A program made the translations under genes and the position numbers. The notes beneath the pieces are model-generated. The model was not told the DNA's origin, did no database searches, and saw only the letters and a program-made list of their open reading frames with translations. A DNA stretch of 30,254 nucleotides from JAICIG01 sp035532215 (GTDB lineage: Bacteria > Planctomycetota > Planctomycetia > Pirellulales > JAICIG01): NCBI GenBank assembly GCA_035532215.1, contig DATKRK010000209.1:1-30254 (forward strand), read 5' to 3'. Of this stretch, positions 7,022-13,856 are shown in pieces. How positions within the stretch are numbered: position 1 is the first letter of the stretch; each line of letters begins with the position of its first letter.

Positions 7022-8521
7022 TCAAACTCGCAGCATTTGCGGCGAATCTTGTCCGCGAGGCGACGAAACCAATACGTGCGGCGGATCGGTCCGCAACCCT
7101 TGAATTTGCGTCAGATTGACGGGCGCCGCCGCAACGCCGGCGGCGCGCGGCGCGACGTCGGCACGGCGCGGAGCGACGTTGGCCGCCGACTTCCGCCCGA
7201 GGCCCAGCCGGGCGAGCCAAGGCCACAGCAAATGCGCGTTCTGCTGAAAATAGCGCGAACGGAAGTAATAGCCGACGAAACAGCGCGCGTGCAACTCGCC
7301 GACTTGCTCGCGGGTCAAATGCCGGTACTTCATCACCGGCGTGTAAACGTTGTATTTCGAGAAGTCGAAGTCGGCGATCTCGTGCTTGACTTGCTCGAAG
7401 AACTTCGTGCCCGGATAGGGCGTGACGACGTTGAAATTCGCAAACGTCGGCCCGACTAGATGTGCGTAACGCAACACGGAGATGATCGATTGACGCGTGT
7501 CTTCGGGAAAGCCGATCATGAACCCGGCGACCGTGCGAACGCCCAAGCTGCGGCAGAACAACACGAACTCGCGTTGCCGGTCGTCCTCGATCGGGGCTCG
7601 CTCGTACTGCCGCAAGGTTGCTTCGCTCGGCGTTTCAATGCCCACCGTGACGCTCGTCAGACCGACTTCTTTCAATGCGCGCAAGACGTCGGGCTTGAGC
7701 AGGTCGATCCGCCCTTCGATCGAAAACTGCAGCTTGCGCGGCAGGCGGCCGAGCAATTCGGCCAGCTTGAACACGCGGCGCCGGTCGAGGCCGAACAACG
7801 GATCGCGAAACTTGTACGAGCGAAAGCCGTACTTTTCCATGCCTTCCCGCATTTCCGCGACGACCATTTCCGGGTCGCGAAAGCGGGTCCTGCTCTCGAC
7901 CAGGATGTAAGGGCAGTAGTTGCACGAAAACGTGCAGCCGCGGCTGGTCTGGATCAGGCCGGTCGGGAACTTCCAGAAGTCGTAGCCGATGCGAAAGCGA
8001 TGCGGCTGGAAGAGCGACCAATCCGCCGGCGGCAGGGCGTCGAGATCGCGCACGGACCCGACTTCGACGACGCCTTGCTCGCAAGCCAAGACTTCGTCGA
8101 GCTTCCAGAACAGTTGCTCGGCTTCGCCGCGGACAATCGTCGCGTCGAGACCGGCAAAGGCCTCGGGCAGCGCGTAGGCGACGAGCCCGGTGACGAGCAC
8201 CCGCGGTTTGGGGTTCTGCCGCAGTGCGGCTTCCATCGCCCGGCGCTCCAGGGGCAGACTGACGAGCGACGGATGGAAAACGTAGACGTCGGCGCCCGGA
8301 GGCACGCGGTCTTCGCTGTATTCGACGGCGTGCCCCAGTCGGCGGAAGATCGCAGCCAGGTGAGCGAAGGCCAGCGCGACCGGTCGCCGGTCTCGCTTGT
8401 AGAAGTGACGGATCAATTTTCCGCCGAGGCCGCCGCGGCCGTGATATTGGCCGACTCCATAGCCGCCCGCAAAATCCTTGGAAACGTCGGCTTGGCGCGT
8501 ATCCCACAACACGATGCGCAT
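7022..8521 (-). CDS. radical SAM enzyme with B12-binding-like N-terminus
   Basis: A 499-residue cytoplasmic enzyme. The 4Fe-4S motif CTFSCNYC (C196, C200, C203) lies in TSRGC context, with the SAM-site region around RDPLFG and the later SIEGRIDLL and VGIETPSE segments typical of radical SAM barrels. Residues 45-150 have a cobalamin-binding-domain shape (VYVFHPSL, PRVLVTGLVAY, ATIVRGEAEQLFW) but lack a clear DxHxxG motif, so cobalamin binding is uncertain. The C-terminal 60 residues are alanine- and arginine-rich and probably unstructured. A good ribosome site (AAGGGG) supports the ATG at 8521. The gene lies 47 bp downstream of the glycosyltransferase on the same strand. Together with the divergent methyltransferase it suggests lipid, glycolipid or hopanoid-like modification; the substrate cannot be told. 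Confidence 0.88.
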   Translation of the reverse strand: MRIVLWDTRQADVSKDFAGGYGVGQYHGRGGLGGKLIRHFYKRDRRPVALAFAHLAAIFRRLGHAVEYSEDRVPPGADVYVFHPSLVSLPLERRAMEAALRQNPKPRVLVTGLVAYALPEAFAGLDATIVRGEAEQLFWKLDEVLACEQGVVEVGSVRDLDALPPADWSLFQPHRFRIGYDFWKFPTGLIQTSRGCTFSCNYCPYILVESRTRFRDPEMVVAEMREGMEKYGFRSYKFRDPLFGLDRRRVFKLAELLGRLPRKLQFSIEGRIDLLKPDVLRALKEVGLTSVTVGIETPSEATLRQYERAPIEDDRQREFVLFCRSLGVRTVAGFMIGFPEDTRQSIISVLRYAHLVGPTFANFNVVTPYPGTKFFEQVKHEIADFDFSKYNVYTPVMKYRHLTREQVGELHARCFVGYYFRSRYFQQNAHLLWPWLARLGLGRKSAANVAPRRADVAPRAAGVAAAPVNLTQIQGLRTDPPHVLVSSPRGQDSPQMLRV

Positions 8522-8568
8522 AGCGCGACCCCTTTGGAAGAAGAGGAGATGGACGCACGCTCTGCAGA

Positions 8569-9918
8569 CTACAGAGCGCTCGAGGACGTGGGCGCCGTCA
8601 TTCGCCGCGAGCGGCCTTCGAGAGGTCGCCGCGGGCAGTGTACGGACGCCGGCTCGGACGGTGAAATGACGCTAGCATCGTGGCGTCGAACAATCCGCAC
8701 CTGTCCGCCGCGTTGTATTCGGTAGACGATGTCGCGCCACTTTAATCGATTTCCGAAGAGCGAACTGAACATCACCAACCAATTGGCGAGCAGCACGAGC
8801 GGGCCCGTCCAGAGATCGAAGCGAAAGGCGCGCGCGAGTCGAGCTTGATGCTCGGGCAGGTAGAGTCTCGCCAATTCACAGCGCAAAAGGCCGCGCAAGA
8901 CCGTGCTGGCGTAAAACGCCAAGCAGATGACCGCGGGCAACCAGGCCCGCGCATCGCCGCTGGCCCAGCCCGCGGCGAGCAAAGCGAGACCGCCCCAAAA
9001 CGTCAGCATGGGCAAGCTGGCGGCAACGAACGCCAGCAGCCACCACTGAGGCGTGTAGAACCGCGCGATGACGTACTGCCGCCTGAGAAAAGCCGCCGTC
9101 TGCCGCCAATTGTTATCCAGCGGCGAAGCCAGCATGCAAGCTGGCTGAAATTCGATCCGTAGCTTCGCTTGGTGCAAAACGCGGGTGGCGACCAGGTCGT
9201 CGCTGAGCGTGCCGCGCCAGGCGTCTCGCATTCTCAGCGCGTCGAAAGTGTCGCGGCGGATCGCCCAAGATCCCCCCCAGACAAGATGATGCCCGCCGGG
9301 GCCTACCCCCGCTGCCACGGCGCTGTTGATGCTATATGACAGGAGATTCGACAGCGTGTCGCGCTCGGGCACGAACCAGCGATATCCGGTGACGGCGCCC
9401 ACTTCCGCTCGCTGCAGTCGTTCGACGATCTGACTCAACCAGTTCGTACGCGGGCACGCGTCGGAATCGACGAAGGCCAGGATTTCCACGTCGTTGGGCA
9501 GGCAGGCCGTGGCTTCGCGAAGATTGTGGACCTTCTGTCCGCCTTGATGGGCCTGCCCCGCGACAAACAGCGTGGCGGCGACGTTCGGACGCCGCGCGAT
9601 CAGGCGCCGGATGGGTCCGCACGCCGGGTCGTCCGCACTCTCGACGACGAGCGTGAGGGAATAGTTCGGATAGTCCTGCTCGAACAGCGGCCGCAGATTC
9701 TCTTCCAGCCCCATCTCTAAACCCTTGCAAGGAACGAAAATCGCCGCTCGGCGCGGAGGAGCGTCTTTCGCGGGTCGCCGCAGACGGCTCATTGCGAAGC
9801 GGCGGCCTTCCCAAAGGTTCAACAACACCAGTGCAAACTGTCCCGCCGTCAATGCGGCGAAGATGAGAAAGCTGGCGAACCAGAGAGATGGCATCGTGGC
9901 GCCGTAATGATCGGGCAT
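8569..9918 (-). CDS. GT21-like membrane glycosyltransferase (HpnI/ceramide-glucosyltransferase type)
   Basis: A 449-residue family-2-fold glycosyltransferase with one N-terminal membrane helix (about 12-34) and C-terminal helices around 290-335 and 368-392. The catalytic pattern is that of GT21: VVES.DDP (about 92-98), QGGQKVHNL (126-133), DSD at 151-153, SDD at 239-241, and an FLRRQYVIA segment in place of the usual (Q/R)xxRW. It should transfer a sugar to a lipid acceptor at the inner face of the membrane. Hopanoid HpnI and ceramide glucosyltransferases share this layout; the acceptor here is unknown. An alternative ATG at 9894 would drop eight residues, and neither start has a clear ribosome site. 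It is first in an operon with the radical SAM gene. Confidence 0.85.
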   Translation of the reverse strand: MPDHYGATMPSLWFASFLIFAALTAGQFALVLLNLWEGRRFAMSRLRRPAKDAPPRRAAIFVPCKGLEMGLEENLRPLFEQDYPNYSLTLVVESADDPACGPIRRLIARRPNVAATLFVAGQAHQGGQKVHNLREATACLPNDVEILAFVDSDACPRTNWLSQIVERLQRAEVGAVTGYRWFVPERDTLSNLLSYSINSAVAAGVGPGGHHLVWGGSWAIRRDTFDALRMRDAWRGTLSDDLVATRVLHQAKLRIEFQPACMLASPLDNNWRQTAAFLRRQYVIARFYTPQWWLLAFVAASLPMLTFWGGLALLAAGWASGDARAWLPAVICLAFYASTVLRGLLRCELARLYLPEHQARLARAFRFDLWTGPLVLLANWLVMFSSLFGNRLKWRDIVYRIQRGGQVRIVRRHDASVISPSEPASVHCPRRPLEGRSRRMTAPTSSSAL

Positions 9919-10329
9919 AGGTTAGACAGCAGGACGCGGCAAGGTATCCGCCCAGCGCCAGCCGGTCAATCCCATCCGGCGACGGGGCTTTTTTGGCGGA
10001 CGGCGGTTCTGGCCGGAGCGTGCGGCGAGCCAAGATTTGCGGCGTTGCGCCCGTTTATCCTGGATCGATTACCCTTATTATCGAACGGCCAGGCGAGGCA
10101 GACGGCGCCCTTTATGCCGATTTCAGGAATTGTACTACCTTTTACGCTTTACGCGTGGTGCGATCCAGTCGGGCCAAGCGGCCGCCAAATGAGTCCGGCC
10201 GCGCTGCGATGGCCTTGTGGCTTGCATCGCGGGATCGCTGCTCGGATTGCTCTTGTCCGCCGGGCGGCTCGGTTTTAGATTGCTCTTGCGCGCACGGCGC
10301 TTGCAACCATGATGATCCAAGGGACCGAG
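9919..10329. other. divergent intergenic region
   Basis: This region of about 410 bp separates the glycosyltransferase (minus) from the methyltransferase (plus) and must hold both promoters. I see an AT-richer patch around 10064-10090 and another near 10125-10155 but no convincing -35/-10 pair. Open frames crossing it have no ribosome site and look like chance ORFs. Confidence 0.4.
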
Positions 10330-11208
10330 ATGCGCAGCCGATCGCCAGCGCGCCGGCCGTCGACGACGGCAGCGGCTTACGACGGGGTATCGGCGGACCC
10401 CATCGCCGAGGAAAAACGCGAATTCCATGAGCGGGCGCCGTCGTTGCCGATCGCGCTCGATCGCGGCCGGGTCGCCAAACAATGGCTGCCGGAGCGTTGC
10501 CGCTTGCTGGACATTGGCTGCGGGGCGGGCTATCACGTGCGTCACTTGGGGCGCAAAGCAGCCCGCGTCGTAGCGATCGACGTCGATCGCGTCGCATTGC
10601 CGATCGCCCGCCGCCGCGTCCGCAGCCGCCGCGTAAGCTTTGTGCAATTCGACGGCGAACGGCTGCCGCTGGCAAACGCCAGTTTCGATGCCGTCACTTT
10701 GCTCGACGTTCTGGAGCACGTCGCCGATCGCGAGGCGCTGGTTGCGGAAGTCGCTCGCGTGTTGCGTCCCGGCGGCGTGTGGATTGTCAGCACGCCCTAC
10801 CAAGGCGCCGTCCGCTGGCTGAGTCCGGAGAACATGGCTCGCGACTATCCCCGTCTGTTCCGCGCGCTCGATCGGGTTTTGCCCGCGCGGTTCTGGGTGC
10901 GGTCGCACAACGCCGGGGGCGCCCGTCACAAGCATTTCAGTTGCGGCGACCTGGAAGCGTTAGCAGGCGAATCGTTCCGGAAGGAGCGAATTTCGCGACG
11001 CGGTTCCTTCATATACGCTTTGGCGTATCTGGGCCTTTGCTTTCCGCCGCCTTGGTTCGGCCGCTGCTGGACATCGGCTTGCTTCGCGCTGATGGCGCTC
11101 GACTACCAGATTCCCTACGGAAGGTTCGCCTACAACGTCATCGTGCAATTCCGCCGGCAATCGCTGCAACGCAAAGGAGACTCGGAATTCCGCGTCTCCC
11201 TTGTTTGA
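10330..11208 (+). CDS. class I SAM-dependent methyltransferase
   Basis: A 292-residue enzyme. Motif I is LLDIGCGAGYH (near residues 61-71), followed by VVAIDVD (motif II), the FDGERLPLANASFDAVTLLDVLEHV block (motifs III and IV) and VLRPGGVWIVSTP (motif V), so it is a Methyltransf_11-type protein. The C-terminal 80 residues include a hydrophobic stretch (IYALAYLGLCFPPPWFG and following) suggesting membrane or lipid contact. I prefer the ATG at 10330, preceded by AAGGGA, over two ATGs at 10309 and 10312. The gene diverges from the glycosyltransferase/radical SAM operon, so a shared lipid-modifying pathway is likely but not shown. Confidence 0.87.
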   Translation: MRSRSPARRPSTTAAAYDGVSADPIAEEKREFHERAPSLPIALDRGRVAKQWLPERCRLLDIGCGAGYHVRHLGRKAARVVAIDVDRVALPIARRRVRSRRVSFVQFDGERLPLANASFDAVTLLDVLEHVADREALVAEVARVLRPGGVWIVSTPYQGAVRWLSPENMARDYPRLFRALDRVLPARFWVRSHNAGGARHKHFSCGDLEALAGESFRKERISRRGSFIYALAYLGLCFPPPWFGRCWTSACFALMALDYQIPYGRFAYNVIVQFRRQSLQRKGDSEFRVSLV

Positions 11209-11279
11209 CCAGGCGAACAGGATCGGCCGGATCGACCGTTGCGAGGCTCCGCAAACGGTGCAGCAATGCGCGTAGCGTC

Positions 11280-11699
11280 TTAGCGCAAGATGACGTCGTG
11301 GTTGCGTTCGAGCAGTTCGCGAACGGTCGGCGGCGGCTTCCGCTCCTCGGCCATGAACCAGAAGAACACCTCGTTCGGTCCCGGGTCGGCCACTTCGCTC
11401 ACCGCGAAGCCGGCATTTTCCAACCGCTTCTTGATGGTGTGGGCCTGCTGCTTGATCGTTTCCTCCGCCCCGCGCCGCGTCATGAAGCGCAGCTTCACGC
11501 TGCGCGAACCGGCGGCAACGTAATTGACGATAATATGCGGCAGCCTATCCGCTTCGGTGGCCACGGGATAAGCCCCCTCGCTTGCACGGATGAAAACAGC
11601 CACGTGTTCGGCTTTGACGTCGTGGCCGCCCGATTGACCAACTTGAGACGATTGGTTGCAACGGAAAAATAGCTTGCTCGCCCGAGGCTGGCAACCCAA
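11280..11699 (-). CDS. hypothetical small protein
   Basis: An ORF of up to 139 residues convergent with the methyltransferase. The part from about residue 33 on has protein-like composition: alternating beta-like segments (AVFIRASEG, PHIIVNYVAAG, VKLRFMTRRG), a helix with QQAHTIKKRLENAGF, and VFFWFMAEE. It resembles a small mixed alpha/beta domain; I recognise no family. The first 32 codons start with TTG, lack a ribosome site and run into intergenic repeat-like sequence, so the true start may be the GTG at 11603. No signal peptide or membrane helix is seen. Confidence 0.55.
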   Translation of the reverse strand: MGCQPRASKLFFRCNQSSQVGQSGGHDVKAEHVAVFIRASEGAYPVATEADRLPHIIVNYVAAGSRSVKLRFMTRRGAEETIKQQAHTIKKRLENAGFAVSEVADPGPNEVFFWFMAEERKPPPTVRELLERNHDVILR

Positions 11700-11765
11700 C
11701 TGTTAGCGAGGGGATCTTTAATCGAATCGCTGATGCCTCGACAAGCGAGGTTGCTAACCAAGCTT

Positions 11766-12269
11766 TTAGTTGTTAAGAAACAGACGCGTCGCGGAACGTC
11801 CGGCCCCCGGCTTGCTGCTGTCATAAATGCGACAGCCGGGAAGCGACGCCCTAAGCTCCTCGACGTCCGCAGCAGTGTTGCGGAGCAGCACCGAATGCAA
11901 GTCCGGCAACTGCTTCAAGATCTGCAGGTCGCGATTTCCGACGTCGCGACCTGATAGCCGTACTGCAACGACGCTTCGGTAAAAATAGAAGTCGTCGCCA
12001 AGCATGCGGCGCAGCGATTTCGCCATGCTCGGCGGCTTGTTGTCGAGACTGTCGAAGAGATTCGGAAAGCGTATTGCACTCCCTTTGGCGATCGGCCTTT
12101 CCTGACAGTCATAATGCACGTCGCCGCCCATTGCCCTAACAGCCCGAATGGCGTCTTGCTGCTTCCTCGCTCTATCGACTTTCCAGCCGAACCACAGGCA
12201 CGCGCCCGTGAGCAAAATCATGAATGTCCGGAGCGATATTTGAAACCGATTCGGCCGGCGGTCTCGCAT
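11766..12269 (-). CDS. planctomycete membrane-anchored protein with LRR-like segment
   Basis: A 167-residue protein. It opens with the RFQISLRTFMILLTGACLWFGW anchor segment (one membrane helix), followed by a basic helix ending AIRAVRAMGGDVHYDC. This head is common on planctomycete proteins carrying leucine-rich repeats. Further on, VVAVRLSGRDVGNRDLQILKQL and PDLHSVLLRNTA look like one or two LRR-type units, ending in a CRIY-type close, so the repeat domain is very short. The ATG at 12269 starts just before the anchor; a TTG at 12287 is less likely. It lies 28 bp downstream of tRNA-Gln and may be co-transcribed with it. Function is unknown. Confidence 0.7.
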   Translation of the reverse strand: MRDRRPNRFQISLRTFMILLTGACLWFGWKVDRARKQQDAIRAVRAMGGDVHYDCQERPIAKGSAIRFPNLFDSLDNKPPSMAKSLRRMLGDDFYFYRSVVAVRLSGRDVGNRDLQILKQLPDLHSVLLRNTAADVEELRASLPGCRIYDSSKPGAGRSATRLFLNN

Positions 12270-12297
12270 GATGCAGTCCGTTCGCAAGAAAGAAAAG

Positions 12298-12368
12298 CTA
12301 CCCGGCTAGGACTCGAACCTAGAATGAGGGAACCAAAATCCCTAGTGTTACCATTACACCACCGGGTA
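12298..12368 (-). tRNA. tRNA-Gln (anticodon UUG)
   Basis: On the minus strand the 7-bp acceptor stem pairs TACCCGG with CCGGGTA, and G is the discriminator base at 12298. The anticodon arm is AGGGA, loop TTTTGGT, TCCCT, giving anticodon TTG. The T arm contains GGTTCGAGTCC. The U1-A72 pair and G73 are usual for bacterial tRNA-Gln. CCA is not encoded. It starts 6 bp after the rex stop codon. Confidence 0.95.
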
Positions 12369-12374
12369 AGACCG

Positions 12375-13061
12375 CTATTGCCGAGGGGCGTGCTCGCCGT
12401 TCGGGCGGTTCACGACCGAGAAGGCAAGCTGCTCCAACTCGATCGCCAGGTCGACCCCGACCTGCTGCACGGTTGGCGGAAGGACAATCGTCACCGGGGC
12501 GAAGTTCAGGATGCCTTCGACCCCGACCGCCACCAGCCGATCAGCCACAATCTGCGCCGCGGCAGAAGGAACTGCGATCATGCCCAGGCGTATCCTATGG
12601 GCTCGGGCAATCTCTGGCAAGCGATCCAAGTGCTGAACCTGCAATCCCTCGATTCGGCTGCCGACCTTGGACGGGTCGGTATCGAACGCCGCCACCACTC
12701 GAAAGCCGCGTTGCTGGAAGCCGCGATAACCCAACAGCGCCCGCCCCAGGTTGCCCACGCCCACCAGCACGGCTTGCCATTCTTGGTCGGTGCCCAAGAT
12801 GCGTTTGATGGCTGAGATCAACTCGTCGCAGCGATAGCCGATGCCAGGATAGCCAAAATGGCCAAAATAGGCCAAATCTTTGCGGACCTGTGCGTCGCTG
12901 AAACCGAGCATGCCGCCCAGGCGATGCGAACTGGTCGTTTCGTGACCGTCGCGGACCAGATGCTCCAACTCGCGAAGGTAGAGACTGAGCCGGCTAACGA
13001 CCGCCTTGGGGACCGGGTTTTCTGCGGAGACGGGGGAAATCTTCCTCTTGGCGGAACTCAT
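12375..13061 (-). CDS. rex: redox-sensing transcriptional repressor Rex
   Basis: A 228-residue Rex protein of normal length. Residues 17-70 form the winged helix (PKAVVSRLSLYLREL, then SHRLGGMLGFSDAQVRKDLAYFG). Residues 95-200 form the Rossmann fold with GVGNLG at 101-106 and an aspartate (AFDTDP) that contacts NAD(H). Rex senses the NADH/NAD+ ratio and releases DNA when NADH binds, controlling fermentative and respiratory genes. Its targets cannot be read from this window; I did not find a clear TTGTGAAxxxxTTCACAA-type site. The gene is followed after 6 bp by tRNA-Gln. The ATG at 13061 gives the expected N-terminal tail. Confidence 0.95.
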   Translation of the reverse strand: MSSAKRKISPVSAENPVPKAVVSRLSLYLRELEHLVRDGHETTSSHRLGGMLGFSDAQVRKDLAYFGHFGYPGIGYRCDELISAIKRILGTDQEWQAVLVGVGNLGRALLGYRGFQQRGFRVVAAFDTDPSKVGSRIEGLQVQHLDRLPEIARAHRIRLGMIAVPSAAAQIVADRLVAVGVEGILNFAPVTIVLPPTVQQVGVDLAIELEQLAFSVVNRPNGEHAPRQ

Positions 13062-13134
13062 GTTGCTCGGCAGATTGGCTCCTGAACGCTCGGCAGTTGC
13101 ACCCGGCGACGCTGCTCCGCCATCATGACCGCAG

Positions 13135-13275
13135 CCTAGCCCGGATTATTCATCAGCCCACACACTAACCCGAAGCGCAAGCGAGGTGGAGCAACGCACT
13201 TACCTCGCTGGCGCTTCGGGTTGGTATCGAGCGCTTTGTCAAGTAATAGCCGGGCTGTGAATTATCCAGGCTAGC
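13135..13275. repeat. 140-bp dispersed palindromic element, copy 2 (inverted)
   Basis: This sequence matches the reverse complement of 225-364 with roughly fifteen differences by eye, including the CTAGCCCGGATTATTCATC end, the CCCGAAGCGCAAGCGAGG block and the AGCGCTTTGTCAAGTAATAG block. The right end is degraded (GAATTATCCAGGCTAGC). It lies upstream of rex. Confidence 0.75.
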
Positions 13276-13391
13276 AAGCTTACTGTAAGTTAAGCTTTTT
13301 GCCTTAACAAGCCCCCCATTGGATGTGGTCGATTGGGACAGCGTTGCGAAAAGTCTGCGCGGTGCAAACCGCAGAGGCGCACGGAATCGCC

Positions 13392-13423
13392 GGCCGGATG
13401 CGCGTTTGGCCGGATGCGCGTTT
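13392..13423. repeat. 16-bp direct repeat, two copies
   Basis: GGCCGGATGCGCGTTT occurs at 13392-13407 and again at 13408-13423 with no spacer. An open frame of 113 codons spans 13319-13660, but it lacks a ribosome site and has no protein-like features, so I do not call it a gene. Confidence 0.6.
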
Positions 13424-13527
13424 CCGTTCGGCTACCAGGCGGCAGCGCGTATAGAAAGCAGTCTCTCTGGGGGGATCTACCGGCCGCAAAGTCGGCGCTG
13501 TCTGCTTAGACCAGTTCAAGCCATCCC

Positions 13528-13643
13528 CTTGATTCAGCCGTTATATGGATTGCGGAAGTGTGAATCGCTACAGGAGTTGCAGCGCACCCGAGTGTCTCCA
13601 GTTTCCGCAGGATTCACATTTCATTTTGATGGTCTGAATCAAG
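13528..13643 (+). other. candidate structured RNA or interlocked inverted repeats
   Basis: An outer perfect 10-bp pair, CTTGATTCAG (13528-13537) and CTGAATCAAG (13634-13643), encloses two interleaved pairs: TGCGGAA (13551) with TTCCGCA (13603), and TGTGAATC (13559) with GATTCACA (13611). The order A-B-A'-B' permits a pseudoknot or two mutually exclusive hairpins. It lies 214 bp before the YTV gene in an otherwise empty 780-bp gap (13062-13856). Strand is assumed from the downstream gene. Confidence 0.35.
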
Positions 13644-13856
13644 CAAACTACCTGCCTTGACGATAGTGAACGGTATACGGCTCACCTAGCGCTGAGTTGC
13701 GTGGATTGCGACATCCGGGGCGAGTCGGATGTCGGCGCGATGTAGGAAGCTAGGTTAACGCAGGCAGAGTGCGCCAGCCGAAGAATTTGCGGGCGAGCAT
13801 AGTCTCGCGAACCAGGCCCAACCCAGTCATTTGTCATCCTTGGAGGAGGCAGGAAC

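Noticed and set aside
7022..8521. Assignment of the radical SAM protein as HpnJ
   Set aside because: The N-terminal sequence and motif context do not match HpnJ as I know it; only the neighbouring glycosyltransferase suggests hopanoid chemistry.
13319..13660. Open frame of 113 codons upstream of the YTV gene
   Set aside because: It has no start signal, contains a 16-bp direct repeat and the interlocked inverted repeats, and resembles no protein.
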